A DNA stretch of 64,000 nucleotides from UBA7430 sp002478765 (GTDB lineage Bacteria > Bacteroidota > Bacteroidia > Flavobacteriales > UBA7430): positions 1-64,000 of the forward strand of contig CALSTU010000004.1 of NCBI GenBank assembly GCA_943789355.1. The letters are read 5' to 3'. Made by a program: the position numbers and the translations under genes. The notes beneath the pieces were generated by a model that had not been told where the DNA came from, ran no database searches, and saw only the letters and a program-made list of their open reading frames with translations. Below are positions 24,749-34,185 of this stretch, one piece after another. Numbering within the stretch: position 1 is the stretch's first letter; every line of letters starts with the position of its first letter.

Positions 24749-25600
24749 ATGAAAAAATTACTTTCCTTATTGGCAATCTTTGGTTTACTACACACAGGTA
24801 ACTTGGATGCATTCGCTCAAAATGAGGCCATTTCAAATACGGAAATAACGACAGACTCAATTGTTTCTGACTCAGCTACGACTGACTCACTAACCGCTGA
24901 CTCTCTTGTTGAAGAAACTGCTCCTGCAGTGATTGAAGAAGCTTCCGAAGAAGCTCCAAAGGCGGGGTTTCACCAAGTTCTCAAAGAAAAGTTTATTGAA
25001 GGTGGTGCTGGATTCATGGGCATTGTACTTATTGCACTAATCTTAGGATTGGCACTTTGCATTGAGCGTATCATTTATCTGAACCTAGCAACCACAAATA
25101 CTGACAAACTTCTTGGAGATATTGATGAGGCTCTAAACTCAAATGGGGTTGAAGGAGCTAAAGACATTTGCCGAAATACACCCGGACCAGTAGCTTCAAT
25201 ATTTTATCAAGGCTTGGAACGCTCTTCAGAAGGTTTAGACATGGTTGAAAAATCAATTGTTGCCTATGGATCGGTTCAAATGGGGCGATTGGAACGTAAT
25301 ACTTCCTGGATTTCTCTGTTCATTGCACTGGCACCTATGCTCGGGTTTATGGGGACGGTAATTGGTATGATTGGGGCCTTTGACGCTATTGAAGCAAACA
25401 ACAACATATCTCCTGCACTCGTTGCGGGTGGTATTAAAGTAGCACTTTTAACAACGGTGTTTGGTTTGATTGTTGCGATGATTCTACAAGTATTCTACAA
25501 CTACATTATTGCGAAAATCGATAGTCTGGTTAATACCATGGAAGACGCTTCAATCACACTGATTGATATCTTAGCGAGACAAGAAGCAGCAAAAAAATAA
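24749..25600 (+). CDS. exbB: ExbB/TolQ-type proton channel protein with N-terminal extension
   Basis: 283 residues from ATG 24749. A signal-like segment (MKKLLSLLAIFGLL to DAFAQ) is followed by an acidic Ser/Thr/Asp region (about 30-85) rich in TTDSIVSDSATTDSL-type repeats, then the MotA/TolQ/ExbB domain: a first TM at about 95, and APMLGFMGTVIGMIGAF and KVALLTTVFGLIVAMI in the last two helices. It energises outer-membrane transport with ExbD and a TonB found elsewhere. First of four co-directional genes. Confidence 0.88.
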   Translation: MKKLLSLLAIFGLLHTGNLDAFAQNEAISNTEITTDSIVSDSATTDSLTADSLVEETAPAVIEEASEEAPKAGFHQVLKEKFIEGGAGFMGIVLIALILGLALCIERIIYLNLATTNTDKLLGDIDEALNSNGVEGAKDICRNTPGPVASIFYQGLERSSEGLDMVEKSIVAYGSVQMGRLERNTSWISLFIALAPMLGFMGTVIGMIGAFDAIEANNNISPALVAGGIKVALLTTVFGLIVAMILQVFYNYIIAKIDSLVNTMEDASITLIDILARQEAAKK

Positions 25601-25627
25601 TTTCACAAACCGTTAAAACTTATTGAA

Positions 25628-25960
25628 ATGGGAGATTTCATGGCAAATTACGGTATTATACTTACCTATATTTTAATTGTGGCAGCCACCATAGCTGCAA
25701 TAGTATTTCCGATAAAACATTTGATTTCGCATCCAAAAAAGGCGAAACAAGTAGGTATTGTACTGGGCACTTTACTCATTGTATACATCATCGCAATACT
25801 TATTGCTTCGGATGAGGTAACTGAACATTTTATGAAATTTGATGTCACGGAATCACAATCCAGGCAAGTAGGAGCTGGGCTTATTGTATTCTATGTCCTA
25901 GCGGTTGGAGCTATTCTAACCGTGCTCTACACAGAGGTATCAAAAATGATTAACAAGTAG
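25628..25960 (+). CDS. Small three-helix membrane protein of the ExbBD operon
   Basis: 110 residues with hydrophobic helices at about 7-27, 41-60 and 82-102; the first loop contains HPKKAKQ. I know no named function. It sits between exbB and exbD with gaps of 27 and 3 bases, a layout repeated in Bacteroidota ExbB loci, so it is likely a lineage-specific accessory of the proton channel complex. No charged residue inside the membrane helices is obvious. Confidence 0.7.
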   Translation: MGDFMANYGIILTYILIVAATIAAIVFPIKHLISHPKKAKQVGIVLGTLLIVYIIAILIASDEVTEHFMKFDVTESQSRQVGAGLIVFYVLAVGAILTVLYTEVSKMINK

Positions 25961-25963
25961 GCA

Positions 25964-26509
25964 ATGTCAAGAAGATCACTACCCGAAATTAATGCAGGAT
26001 CGATGGCCGACATCGCCTTCCTACTTCTTATCTTCTTTCTGGTGACAACCACAATGGATGTAGACACTGGTTTGGTTAGAAAACTGCCTGCAATGCCGGA
26101 AAATGAAGAAGAAATTATTGATGATTCTCAGATCAAAGCCAAAAACATTTATGTGGTATTGGTGAATGCAAAAGACCAACTTTTGGTTGAAGAAGAGTCG
26201 ATGGATGTCGCACAACTGAGAGAAGGTGCCAAAAAATTCTTAGACAACTGGGGTAAAAATCCAAACCTATCTGACAACCCTCAAATAGCCATCATTTCAC
26301 TTCAAAATGACCGAGGGACATCCTACGAAATGTACATTAAGGTCCAAAATGAACTTTCCGCAGCATATCGCGAATTAAGAGACCGAGAAGCTCAAAAGAA
26401 ATTTGGAGTAAACTACATGGAACTTAAAGGCGCCAACAAAAAAGAGATTCGTAAGATGTATCCTGAAAAAATTTCTGAGGCGGAACCTAAAAACGTAGGA
26501 GGAAACTAA
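25964..26509 (+). CDS. exbD: ExbD/TolR-type protein 1
   Basis: 181 residues. PEINAGSMADIAFLLLIFFLVTTTMD holds the single membrane helix with the conserved Asp of the proton path (Asp15 region), preceded by the short cytoplasmic RRSLPE segment. The periplasmic domain is longer than in E. coli ExbD. The next exbD begins immediately after the stop codon, so the pair is coupled. The two presumably form a heterodimeric peg in the ExbB pentamer; that is inference. Confidence 0.88.
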   Translation: MSRRSLPEINAGSMADIAFLLLIFFLVTTTMDVDTGLVRKLPAMPENEEEIIDDSQIKAKNIYVVLVNAKDQLLVEEESMDVAQLREGAKKFLDNWGKNPNLSDNPQIAIISLQNDRGTSYEMYIKVQNELSAAYRELRDREAQKKFGVNYMELKGANKKEIRKMYPEKISEAEPKNVGGN

Positions 26510-26977
26510 ATGAGTCGATTTAAAAAGAAAAAAGAAAGTGGAACTCCGGCGATTTCAACAGCCTCACTTCCAGACATCGTTTTTATGCTTTTATTCTTCT
26601 TCATGGTTACGACCGTGATGAGAGAGACTACCTTATTGGTAGAGAACACCCTTCCACAAGCATCTGAGGTTAAAAAAATTGAAGACAAATCCCTTTGTAG
26701 CTACATTTATGTGGGGGCTCCTGTTTCGGGAATGAAAACAAAATTTGGAACTGAGGCAAGAATACAATTGAATGACTCATTCAGACGAGCTACAGACATT
26801 CAGGAATTTGTTGCTTCTAAAAGAGAAGCCACAGCAGAAGAAAAAAAATCCCAACTCATCACGTGCATCAAAGCCGATGTGGATGCGAAAATGGGTCTCA
26901 TTACAGACATCAAGCAAGAATTGCGTAAAGCCAAAGCCTACAAAATCAACTACGCAACCTATTCCAGTGTAGATTAG
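26510..26977 (+). CDS. ExbD/TolR-type protein 2
   Basis: 155 residues. Basic N-terminus SRFKKKKESG, then TPAISTASLPDIVFMLLFFFMVTTVM, again with the membrane Asp (Asp24 region), and a periplasmic domain with CSYIYVGAP and LITCIKADVDAKMG. It starts directly at the stop of the first exbD, and an intrinsic terminator follows. Two different ExbDs per operon is common in Bacteroidota. Confidence 0.87.
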   Translation: MSRFKKKKESGTPAISTASLPDIVFMLLFFFMVTTVMRETTLLVENTLPQASEVKKIEDKSLCSYIYVGAPVSGMKTKFGTEARIQLNDSFRRATDIQEFVASKREATAEEKKSQLITCIKADVDAKMGLITDIKQELRKAKAYKINYATYSSVD

Positions 26978-26996
26978 TTTTTAGAGCTGTTAAAAT

Positions 26997-27026
26997 AAAA
27001 GGGGAGCAATTGCTTCCTTTTTTTTG
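26997..27026 (+). terminator. Intrinsic terminator of the exbB operon
   Basis: AAAAGGGGAGCAAT and ATTGCTTCCTTTT form a near-perfect palindrome centred at about 27010, followed by seven or more T. Confidence 0.82.
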
Positions 27027-27097
27027 TGATAAATCTTCGTGAGATTAGCTGTGAATGAGTCCTTCTCCCCAATGAAATGCTTTCATTTCAAAAGCTC

Positions 27098-27115
27098 AAA
27101 GTTCGAATCCCGACC
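27098..27115 (+). other. tRNA T-arm-like fragment in a 176-base gap
   Basis: AAAGTTCGAATCCCGACC (27098-27115) matches the 3' T-loop/T-stem of a bacterial tRNA, but the left T-stem does not pair (TCAAA against CCGAC) and no acceptor, D or anticodon arm can be folded upstream. It may be a leftover of a tRNA gene or of an integration event; it could also be chance. Confidence 0.3.
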
Positions 27116-27153
27116 AAAAAGACAAGTGGAGACTCTTGACTTTAAAAATGTGC

Positions 27154-28074
27154 TTACTTCGTCTTAACCCTAGGGGACTTGAAAAGAAATAAGGCCAATA
27201 CAACCGTAGCAAAAGCTACAAGTACGAACTGTTCTACGCCTATAAACTCCCAAGATGAATCTATCTCACGATGCTGAACCAAAAATGCGACAATCAACAA
27301 GGTCGTGTTGTAAAAAAAGTGGAGGAAAATAGAACTTCTGAGATTGCCGGAATTCACATATACATAACCAATTAGAGCACCCAACACAAACCGGGGTAAA
27401 AGCGCGTGATATTGCAAATGAATCACACTGAACAACAAAGCGGTTACCCATACGGCCAAATGCTTGGAACCCCACCATTCCATAAATAAATTTTGCAGGA
27501 CACCCCGAAACAACAACTCTTCTCCAAGAGCCGCAACAACCCCAATTAAAAGAATCATGAGAATTAAATCACCGTAGGTGTCCATGATTAAAAATTGTTC
27601 TGTAACTCTTAAAGTTTGTTCTTCGATAACTCTGAGAAAGTCTAAAAACTCAGGCAGATAAATCCCTTGATTGAGTAAACCTAAAAAGTTAGCTACAGGG
27701 ATCATCGCAAGGGCCATCAACAACATCAAAAACAAGGAAGGAAAAGATATGGGGGATTGCCAATTCAAATACTTCGCAGAGTTAACCACACCTCGAAGAT
27801 GTAAAAACACGAATGATGGAAGAATAAAGGTGCCCAATGCATTGAAAAACTGCATTACTTTCATTGCATCAATCAAGTTTTCATTTTCAGGATCAAAAAC
27901 CTCTTTTGTTCTGGAAAAAAAACTGACGTCAAACACCAATTGACAAACAAAAGCCCCGACAATATGTGAGGTCATCAAACCACCCATAATAACGATGGGT
28001 AAGTAATACAATAAGTTTGAATGCGTTTTTTTAGACCAAATTCCTCTAGTTTTCTCAACAAGCTTAAATCCCAT
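27154..28074 (-). CDS. CPBP-family intramembrane glutamic protease
   Basis: 306 residues and about eight membrane helices. The ABI/CPBP motifs are present: GEELLFRGVLQNLF (motif 1, EExxxR), FSVIHLQYHALLPRFVLGALIGYVY (motif 2, FxxxH) and SSIFLHFFYNTT (motif 3, HxxxN). In eukaryotes relatives (Rce1) cleave CAAX proteins; bacterial members have varied, mostly unknown substrates. It is divergent from dusB, whose promoter lies in the overlap. Confidence 0.88.
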   Translation of the reverse strand: MGFKLVEKTRGIWSKKTHSNLLYYLPIVIMGGLMTSHIVGAFVCQLVFDVSFFSRTKEVFDPENENLIDAMKVMQFFNALGTFILPSFVFLHLRGVVNSAKYLNWQSPISFPSLFLMLLMALAMIPVANFLGLLNQGIYLPEFLDFLRVIEEQTLRVTEQFLIMDTYGDLILMILLIGVVAALGEELLFRGVLQNLFMEWWGSKHLAVWVTALLFSVIHLQYHALLPRFVLGALIGYVYVNSGNLRSSIFLHFFYNTTLLIVAFLVQHREIDSSWEFIGVEQFVLVAFATVVLALFLFKSPRVKTK

Positions 28075-28108
28075 GTGTTTTTCGTATTTTTGCCAATATT
28101 TTTCAGAC

Positions 28109-29101
28109 GTGGTAAAGATAGGAAATATAGAACTTGGGGACTACCCTCTTTTGCTCGCTCCCATGGAGGACGTTAGCGACCCCCCATTCCGTGAACTCTG
28201 CAAACAACACGGAGCCGATTTGATGTATACGGAATTTATCTCATCGGAGGGTTTGATTCGGGACGCGGCCAAAAGTGTCCAGAAATTAGACATCTTTGAG
28301 TATGAACGCCCCATGGGGATCCAAATTTTTGGATACGACATCAACTCCATGCGGGAAGCTGCGGAAATTACCGCTCAAGCCAAACCTGACATCATTGACA
28401 TCAATTACGGCTGTCCGGTAAAAAAAGTCGCTTGCAAAGGTGCGGGAGCTGGAATACTGAAAGACATCCCCAAAATGGTGAGGATGACCGAAGAAATTGT
28501 CAAATCCACCAACCTACCCGTTACCGTAAAAACACGACTGGGCTGGAATGAAGAAAGTAAATACATTGTAGATGTCGCTGAACGACTTCAAGACGTGGGA
28601 ATAAAAGCCATCTCCATACACGGTAGAACACGAAAGCAAATGTACAAAGGGGAAGCTGACTGGTCCCTCATCTCTGAAGTGAAAAACAATCCAAGAATGC
28701 ACATCCCTGTTTTTGGCAATGGGGATATAGACTCCCCAGAGAAAGCTAAAATGATGAAAGAACGGTATGATGTAGACGGCATGATGATTGGCCGTGCATC
28801 CATAGGATACCCTTGGATTTTCAATGAAATAAAACACTACCTAGAAACAGGTGAAAAGCTAAGCCCTCCGACCATAGAAGAGCGAATAGCAGCCTGCAAA
28901 CAACACCTTCAAAGATCTCTGGAATGGAAAGGCCCCGTACTTGGAGTCGTGGAAACCAGAAGGCATTATACGAACTATTTTAAAGGAATGTTTGGCATCA
29001 AAGAATATCGAAAAAAACTGGTGACAACAGATGAACCTGAGAGACTCTTTGAAATTCTAGATGAAATTTCTGAAAACTTTGCTGACTACCAATTTTGCTA
29101 A
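28109..29101 (+). CDS. dusB: tRNA-dihydrouridine synthase B
   Basis: 330 residues using GTG 28109 (VKIGNIELGDYPLLLAPMED), because the -7 box TATTTTTG at 28085-28092 lies downstream of the ATG at 28073 and family members begin with this sequence. FMN-enzyme motifs are APMEDVSDPPFR, DINYGCPVKKVACKGAGAG (catalytic Cys), VKTRLGWNE, ISIHGRTRKQMYKG, GNGDI and GMMIGRASIG. It reduces uridine in the tRNA D-loop. It converges with the LolC/E-like gene, overlapping by four bases. Confidence 0.92.
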   Translation: MVKIGNIELGDYPLLLAPMEDVSDPPFRELCKQHGADLMYTEFISSEGLIRDAAKSVQKLDIFEYERPMGIQIFGYDINSMREAAEITAQAKPDIIDINYGCPVKKVACKGAGAGILKDIPKMVRMTEEIVKSTNLPVTVKTRLGWNEESKYIVDVAERLQDVGIKAISIHGRTRKQMYKGEADWSLISEVKNNPRMHIPVFGNGDIDSPEKAKMMKERYDVDGMMIGRASIGYPWIFNEIKHYLETGEKLSPPTIEERIAACKQHLQRSLEWKGPVLGVVETRRHYTNYFKGMFGIKEYRKKLVTTDEPERLFEILDEISENFADYQFC

Positions 29102-30318
29102 GACGACTCTATAAATTTCCGTTTCAAAAGTCTTACGGGAATCCACGTTATCACAACACCCAATAATAGTACGGTAAGCATTATTAGTAGCATGTCTGTC
29201 GATTGTACCTCTACGGGGTAATTATTTACAACGAAAGAACCTTGAGCCCCTATCTTAATAAATCCGAATGTTTGTTGCAACAAACACAACACAACGCCCA
29301 AGCATAAACCAATGCCGCCGCCAAAAAAGGTGATGAGAAGTCCCTCATAAAAAAACACCTTTTGAATGGTCTGTTCAGAAGCCCCCATAGCCCACAGACT
29401 TGAGATGTCTTTTCGCTTTTCCAAAACGACCATAATCACAGAAGCCACAATGGTAAAAGTAGAAATGAGTAAGATAAAAGCGAGAATGAAAAAGATAGCC
29501 CACTTTTCGGTTTGCAAAACTTTGTATAAAAATTCTTGTTGTTGAAATCGATTTTTAACTTCAAAATCTGAACCGAAATAGGCCTGAAGACCTTCTTGAA
29601 GTGCTTCAACATCTTCATCATCGGCATGAAAATCTAATGAAGTAACTTGTTGTTCCTTGCTTAAAAATTTTTGTACCGATCCCAAGGAGCATACTACATA
29701 AGATGCATCATGACTGGCTTGAACGTTATAAATTCCGGACACAAACCAGGCGCCTTCTGTAAATGGACGTTCCAAGGATCCTAGCTTGGCAGAAACGTTC
29801 GGGACAAAAACGCGCAAAGGCATGTAGTACTGACCTACAGGAATGGATAAGGTATGAGCAAGTGCTTGCCCAACAATGGCCAAATTTTGATGCTCATTAC
29901 TTCTAAAACTTTGTCCTTTGAAAATGTGTTTTTCGATGCGAAGAGAGTCAGAAGATGGCCATTGCTTGACGCCTTTGAGTTTGGCAATTTGCTCTTGATC
30001 CTCAAATCGCAACAAAACTTTCTCTTCATAAACCTCATGGATAGACTCCCATGGAGCTATGTTACTCAAATGTTCCAAATCGTATAGGGATGATGCAAAG
30101 CTTTTCGACTTTACAGACCGTACAACGATGTCTGGATTAACCTCATCATACATGGATTTGATTAACGATTCAAAGCCATTGAAAACAGAGAGCACCACAA
30201 CCAGGGCCAAGGTTCCTACAGCAACACCCAATACGGAAATAGCTGTTATAACATTAACGGCATTCTTGCTCTTCGAAGAAAATAAATAGCGTCGAGCTAT
30301 GTAAAGAGCAACATTCAA
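29098..30318 (-). CDS. ABC transporter permease, LolC/LolE-like (FtsX family)
   Basis: 406 residues. The N-terminal IARRYLFSSKSKNAVNVITAISVLGV segment and first TM are characteristic of lipoprotein-releasing permeases. A periplasmic domain of about 220 residues follows, then three C-terminal TMs with VILEKRKDISSLWAMGASEQ (the coupling helix contacting the ATPase). It would lift lipoproteins out of the inner membrane together with an ATPase (LolD) not present here. It follows rbfA by two bases. Confidence 0.87.
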   Translation of the reverse strand: MNVALYIARRYLFSSKSKNAVNVITAISVLGVAVGTLALVVVLSVFNGFESLIKSMYDEVNPDIVVRSVKSKSFASSLYDLEHLSNIAPWESIHEVYEEKVLLRFEDQEQIAKLKGVKQWPSSDSLRIEKHIFKGQSFRSNEHQNLAIVGQALAHTLSIPVGQYYMPLRVFVPNVSAKLGSLERPFTEGAWFVSGIYNVQASHDASYVVCSLGSVQKFLSKEQQVTSLDFHADDEDVEALQEGLQAYFGSDFEVKNRFQQQEFLYKVLQTEKWAIFFILAFILLISTFTIVASVIMVVLEKRKDISSLWAMGASEQTIQKVFFYEGLLITFFGGGIGLCLGVVLCLLQQTFGFIKIGAQGSFVVNNYPVEVQSTDMLLIMLTVLLLGVVITWIPVRLLKRKFIESS

Positions 30319-30320
30319 AA

Positions 30321-30680
30321 TTATTCTGGTAAGTTAGAGTCTTCGCCCCGCAACAAGCGATCTATGTTTTCAGCGTAGTCTAATGAGTCATCGATAAAGA
30401 AGCTCAACTCAGGCACAATACGGAGTTGGTGACGCACCCGACGACCTAACTCATTGCGGACCTCAGCATTGTGTGTGTTTACCGAACTCAAAAAACTCTG
30501 CTTGTCGGGAAGTGGGAAAACAGATAAAAAAACCTTAGCATAAGACAAGTCAGGGCTCAAACGAACCTTGGAAACTGAAATTAGAGCTCCCGGAGCAATT
30601 GAACTTGTCTTTTGCAATAAAATCTCGGCCACATCCTTTTGAATTTGACGTGCCACTTTTTTTTGTCTTGTACTTTCCAT
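30321..30680 (-). CDS. rbfA: Ribosome-binding factor A
   Basis: 119 residues: STRQKKVARQIQKDVAEILL, VSKVRLSPDLSYAKVFLSVF and LRIVPELSFFIDDSLDYAENIDRLL are typical RbfA sequences of the KH-like fold. It acts in late 30S subunit maturation and 16S 5'-end processing. First gene of a two-gene unit with the LolC/E-like permease, an order seen in other Bacteroidota. Confidence 0.93.
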   Translation of the reverse strand: MESTRQKKVARQIQKDVAEILLQKTSSIAPGALISVSKVRLSPDLSYAKVFLSVFPLPDKQSFLSSVNTHNAEVRNELGRRVRHQLRIVPELSFFIDDSLDYAENIDRLLRGEDSNLPE

Positions 30681-30870
30681 GGGTCAAAGATAAGAATTTA
30701 GCAACAGTAACTGACAGTAAGACGAAGGTACTCGCGCAACGTACATAATTACACCTTTCAAGTGAATAAAGAACAATCCCTCAGTGAAAACTCCCAAGAG
30801 ATGAAACGCATATCAAATTGAATTTTATCTTTGCATGATACAGTAACGATAATCACAAGGACTCTTCTTT

Positions 30871-32706
30871 ATGAAGCCATTTTTTAAACTTTTAAAATTC
30901 GCTTACACCTATAAGCATTTAGCACTTCTCAATGTGTTTCTAAATATCTTATCGGTTTTATTTGGCTTATTTTCAATCACGCTGGTGATTCCTATGTTGG
31001 GAATTCTTTTCGGAACGCAAGATAAAGTTGCCATTGCTCCTGAGGGAGACTTCTCCACAGAGTGGGTAAAAGAATATCTTTCCTACAAGCTTACTGCGAT
31101 GATTGAGTCTGTAGGAGACTCCAATGCCTTGGGTTTAATCTGTGTTGGGATTGTGAGCGCTTTCTTCCTAAAAAATCTAACGCGCTATTTGGCGCAATAC
31201 GTTCTTATTCCGATTCGTACAGGCGTCGTAACTGACATTCGTAAAGCTCTCCACGAAAAAATGTCTTTTTTATCGATTTCTTATTTTTCAGAACAGAGAA
31301 AGGGAGATCTAATCTCTAGAATGACGACCGACGTTACGGAAGTAGAAAACACCATCATAAACACTTTAAGTGTTTTGGTTAGAGACCCCATCAACATCAT
31401 CGCATCCATCATCTTCTTAATGACGATGAGTGCCAAACTTACTTTGATTGTTTTCTTCCTCTTCCCTCTTGCGGGTCTGGTCATTGGAAACATTGGTAAA
31501 ACTTTAAAAAGAAAATCAACTCGAGGGCAGGTACAAATTGCCCGAATATTATCAACCATCGAAGAAAACATCTCGGGTTTAAAAGTCATCAAAGCCTTCA
31601 ATGCAGAAAAGCAAATCAATGACAAATTCGAAGATGAACTTATAAAACACCAAAAAATTACCGCAAGCATCCTCCGACGTAAAGAGCTGGCATCTCCTAT
31701 GAGCGAGTTCTTAAGCACATTAGTCATGGTTGTTATTATTTGGTATGGAGGTAATCTCATCTTTGAGAGTCAAAACAACCCCGATGTTTCGGCGCTAAGC
31801 CCACAAACATTTATCGGATTCATCATTATTTTTTCACAAATCTTACCTCCTGTAAAGTCCCTTTCACAAGGGTATTATCTCATCCAAAAGGGTTCTGCCT
31901 CAGCTGAGCGAATTCTGAGTGTCTTGGATGCAGATATTGAAGTGAAAGAAAAAGAAAATGCCTGTAGTATTGAACGATTTAATGAGTCCATTCGGTTTGA
32001 AAATGCACACTTTTCATACGGAGAGAAAGCCGTACTAACAAACATCAATCTTGAAATACAAAAAGGAAAAACCATTGCCTTTGTGGGGCAGTCAGGAGGA
32101 GGGAAAACAACCCTAGCCAACTTAGTCGCTCGCTATTACGACCTGAAAGATGGAACGCTATGGATTGATGGGAAAAACGTACGAGACTACAAACTATTTG
32201 ACCTCAGAAAACAAATGGGCATTGTTACGCAAGATGCCATCTTATTCAACGACTCCATTTTTAACAACATCGCCTTAGGAATCGAAAATCCGAACCTAGA
32301 TAAGGTGATTGAAGCTGCCAAAATTGCGAATGCACATGAGTTTATCGAAAAACTAGAAGATGGCTACGAACACAACATTGGTGATGGTGGACACAAGCTT
32401 TCTGGTGGACAAAAGCAACGCTTAAGCATTGCTCGTGCCGTAATGAAAAATCCGCCAATTTTAATTTTGGATGAAGCTACCTCTGCTTTAGATACTGAGT
32501 CTGAACGCCTGGTGCAAGATGCTTTGACCAAACTAATGGCCAACCGTACTTCCATCGTGATTGCACACCGCCTGTCAACCATTCAAAATGCGGATGAGAT
32601 TGTGGTGATCAACGACGGTAAAATTGTGGAGCAAGGAAGCCACGATGCTTTGCTAGAAAAAAAAGGACATTACCATAAATTGCACAACATGCAAAACCTG
32701 TCTTGA
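30871..32706 (+). CDS. ABC exporter, fused TM and ATPase (MsbA-like)
   Basis: 611 residues. Six TMs lie in residues 1-330, then a nucleotide-binding domain with Walker A GQSGGGKTT, Q-loop VTQDAILF, signature LSGGQKQR, Walker B ILILDEATSALD and switch His in VIAHRLS. It resembles MsbA/lipid or multidrug half-transporters that work as homodimers. A -7 box TATCTTTG lies at 30826-30833. It precedes the methylmalonyl-CoA epimerase by one base, so the three genes to 33494 are likely co-transcribed. Confidence 0.88.
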   Translation: MKPFFKLLKFAYTYKHLALLNVFLNILSVLFGLFSITLVIPMLGILFGTQDKVAIAPEGDFSTEWVKEYLSYKLTAMIESVGDSNALGLICVGIVSAFFLKNLTRYLAQYVLIPIRTGVVTDIRKALHEKMSFLSISYFSEQRKGDLISRMTTDVTEVENTIINTLSVLVRDPINIIASIIFLMTMSAKLTLIVFFLFPLAGLVIGNIGKTLKRKSTRGQVQIARILSTIEENISGLKVIKAFNAEKQINDKFEDELIKHQKITASILRRKELASPMSEFLSTLVMVVIIWYGGNLIFESQNNPDVSALSPQTFIGFIIIFSQILPPVKSLSQGYYLIQKGSASAERILSVLDADIEVKEKENACSIERFNESIRFENAHFSYGEKAVLTNINLEIQKGKTIAFVGQSGGGKTTLANLVARYYDLKDGTLWIDGKNVRDYKLFDLRKQMGIVTQDAILFNDSIFNNIALGIENPNLDKVIEAAKIANAHEFIEKLEDGYEHNIGDGGHKLSGGQKQRLSIARAVMKNPPILILDEATSALDTESERLVQDALTKLMANRTSIVIAHRLSTIQNADEIVVINDGKIVEQGSHDALLEKKGHYHKLHNMQNLS

Positions 32707-32707
32707 T

Positions 32708-33124
32708 ATGGTTGAAAAAATAGAACATATAGGCATCGCCGTAAAAAACTTAAAAGAGGCGAATGAAGTTTATGAAAAGCTTCTTGGATACCCTCCTTAC
32801 AAAGTAGAGTCGGTGGAAAGTGAAGGGGTAAACACCTCATTTTTTCATGCCGGAGAAAGTAAAATTGAACTTTTAGAAGCTACACATCCCGACAGCGCCA
32901 TTGCCAAATTCATTCAAAAAAAAGGTGAGGGAATGCATCACATTGCTTTTGCTGTCGAAGACATCAAAACGGAAATGAATAGGCTACAAAAGGAAGGGTT
33001 TAAGGTCATCAATGAGAGCCCAGTGAAAGGCGCAGACGATCAATGGGTGTGTTTTGTTCACCCAAAAGATACGCATGGCGTACTCATTGAACTCTGCCAA
33101 AAAATAGGACGAATTACTACCTAA
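32708..33124 (+). CDS. mce: Methylmalonyl-CoA epimerase
   Basis: 138 residues of the vicinal-oxygen-chelate fold: KIEHIGIAVKNLKEANEVYE (metal His), SKIELLEATHPDS (Glu), GEGMHHIAFAVEDI (His) and DTHGVLIELCQ (Glu) are the metal-binding and catalytic positions. It interconverts (R)- and (S)-methylmalonyl-CoA, linking propionate metabolism to succinyl-CoA through the B12-dependent mutase found elsewhere. Confidence 0.93.
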   Translation: MVEKIEHIGIAVKNLKEANEVYEKLLGYPPYKVESVESEGVNTSFFHAGESKIELLEATHPDSAIAKFIQKKGEGMHHIAFAVEDIKTEMNRLQKEGFKVINESPVKGADDQWVCFVHPKDTHGVLIELCQKIGRITT

Positions 33125-33137
33125 ACAACGTATACAA

Positions 33138-33494
33138 ATGATCTACCACACTCGAAAACTCATCAAACCCGAAGATCTTAATGCGGGTGGCTCACTATTC
33201 GGTGGAACCTTATTAAGTTGGATTGATGAGGAAGCAGCCATCTACGTGATGTGTCAGCTAAAAACTAAAAACATTGTAACAAAATTCATGTCGGAAATAA
33301 ATTTTGTTCGATCCGCACACAATGGTGACATCGTAGAAATTGGTCTAGAAACAATTGCTTATGGGAAAACATCCATCACCATCAAATGCATTGCACGCAT
33401 CAAGCAAACGGAAGAAATCATCATCACCATCGACAACATCGTATTTGTTCACTTGGATGAAAATTTAAAACCGAGCCCTCACGGCAAAAGCTGA
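33138..33494 (+). CDS. Acyl-CoA thioesterase, YciA-type hotdog
   Basis: 118 residues: IKPEDLNAGGSLFGGTLLSWIDEEAAIY (hotdog helix with the catalytic Asp), TKFMSEINFVRSAHNGDIVEIG and TIDNIVFVHLDEN. It hydrolyses short- or medium-chain acyl-CoAs. It lies 13 bases after mce. The last 16 bases overlap the convergent HAD gene. Confidence 0.87.
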   Translation: MIYHTRKLIKPEDLNAGGSLFGGTLLSWIDEEAAIYVMCQLKTKNIVTKFMSEINFVRSAHNGDIVEIGLETIAYGKTSITIKCIARIKQTEEIIITIDNIVFVHLDENLKPSPHGKS

Positions 33495-34093
33495 GAGATT
33501 CGCTCTCCGTCTTTCAAATGATGCCCCTTTAAGCCAAGGCTTTGGGCACCCTCAATGTGCTGAATGGAATCATCTATAAACAAGGTTTCCTCGGGCTTTA
33601 AATTCTTTTCCTGAAGAATGTGCTCAAACACCTCAGCATGAGGTTTTCGAAGACCCAACTCATGGGATAGATAAAGCCTCTCAAATAAAGCACTGAAAGC
33701 ATCAAAAGCTTCTTTACCGACCCTAGCCTTAATCTCTGCGATGTGCATTTCATTGGTATTGCTCAAGAGAAAAATTCGATAATCGTCTTTCAGACCCTCC
33801 AAGCAAGACAGGGCATCGGGCATAAATTGCAACAACATAGCATTCCAAGCCGATACGACTTGATCTTCGGTCACTTCTTTGGTCAAAAGCTTTTGAATAC
33901 GCTTTACAAAAGTAGCTTTGGAAATCTTTCCTGTTTCCAAAGCATCAAACACATCAGACTGCCCTGCTTTAGCATACTGATTCTCAAAATCATCAATTCC
34001 TAAAGCAACAAAGGCATCAATTGTTTTTTGATAGTCAATGGCGTAAATCACGCCACCCAAATCGAAAATAATGTTTTTTACTCCTTGCAGCAT
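33479..34093 (-). CDS. HAD-superfamily phosphatase (subfamily IA)
   Basis: 204 residues. Motif I is IIFDLGGVIYAID (nucleophile Asp11 followed by Gly rather than the usual Asp; the DLGGV form is typical of the YihX/epoxide-hydrolase-like subgroup). Motif II is LLSNTNEMH, motif III Lys in LGLRKPHAEVF, and motif IV LFIDDSIQHIEGA. The alpha-helical cap is in residues 18-90. Likely a sugar-phosphate or nucleotide phosphatase; substrate unknown. Confidence 0.85.
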   Translation of the reverse strand: MLQGVKNIIFDLGGVIYAIDYQKTIDAFVALGIDDFENQYAKAGQSDVFDALETGKISKATFVKRIQKLLTKEVTEDQVVSAWNAMLLQFMPDALSCLEGLKDDYRIFLLSNTNEMHIAEIKARVGKEAFDAFSALFERLYLSHELGLRKPHAEVFEHILQEKNLKPEETLFIDDSIQHIEGAQSLGLKGHHLKDGERISQLLP

Positions 34094-34185
34094 ATCTCCT
34101 ATTTTCGTTGCAAGGTAACAAGATAATGCGTATTATTGCAGCCTTATTTTTACAGTCAACACCCTAGGGCTAGATTGAAAAAATA

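Noticed and set aside
28073..28108. ATG 28073 as the dusB start
   Set aside because: It lies before the -7 box and adds a Cys/Phe-rich stretch not found in DusB; GTG 28109 gives the standard N-terminus.
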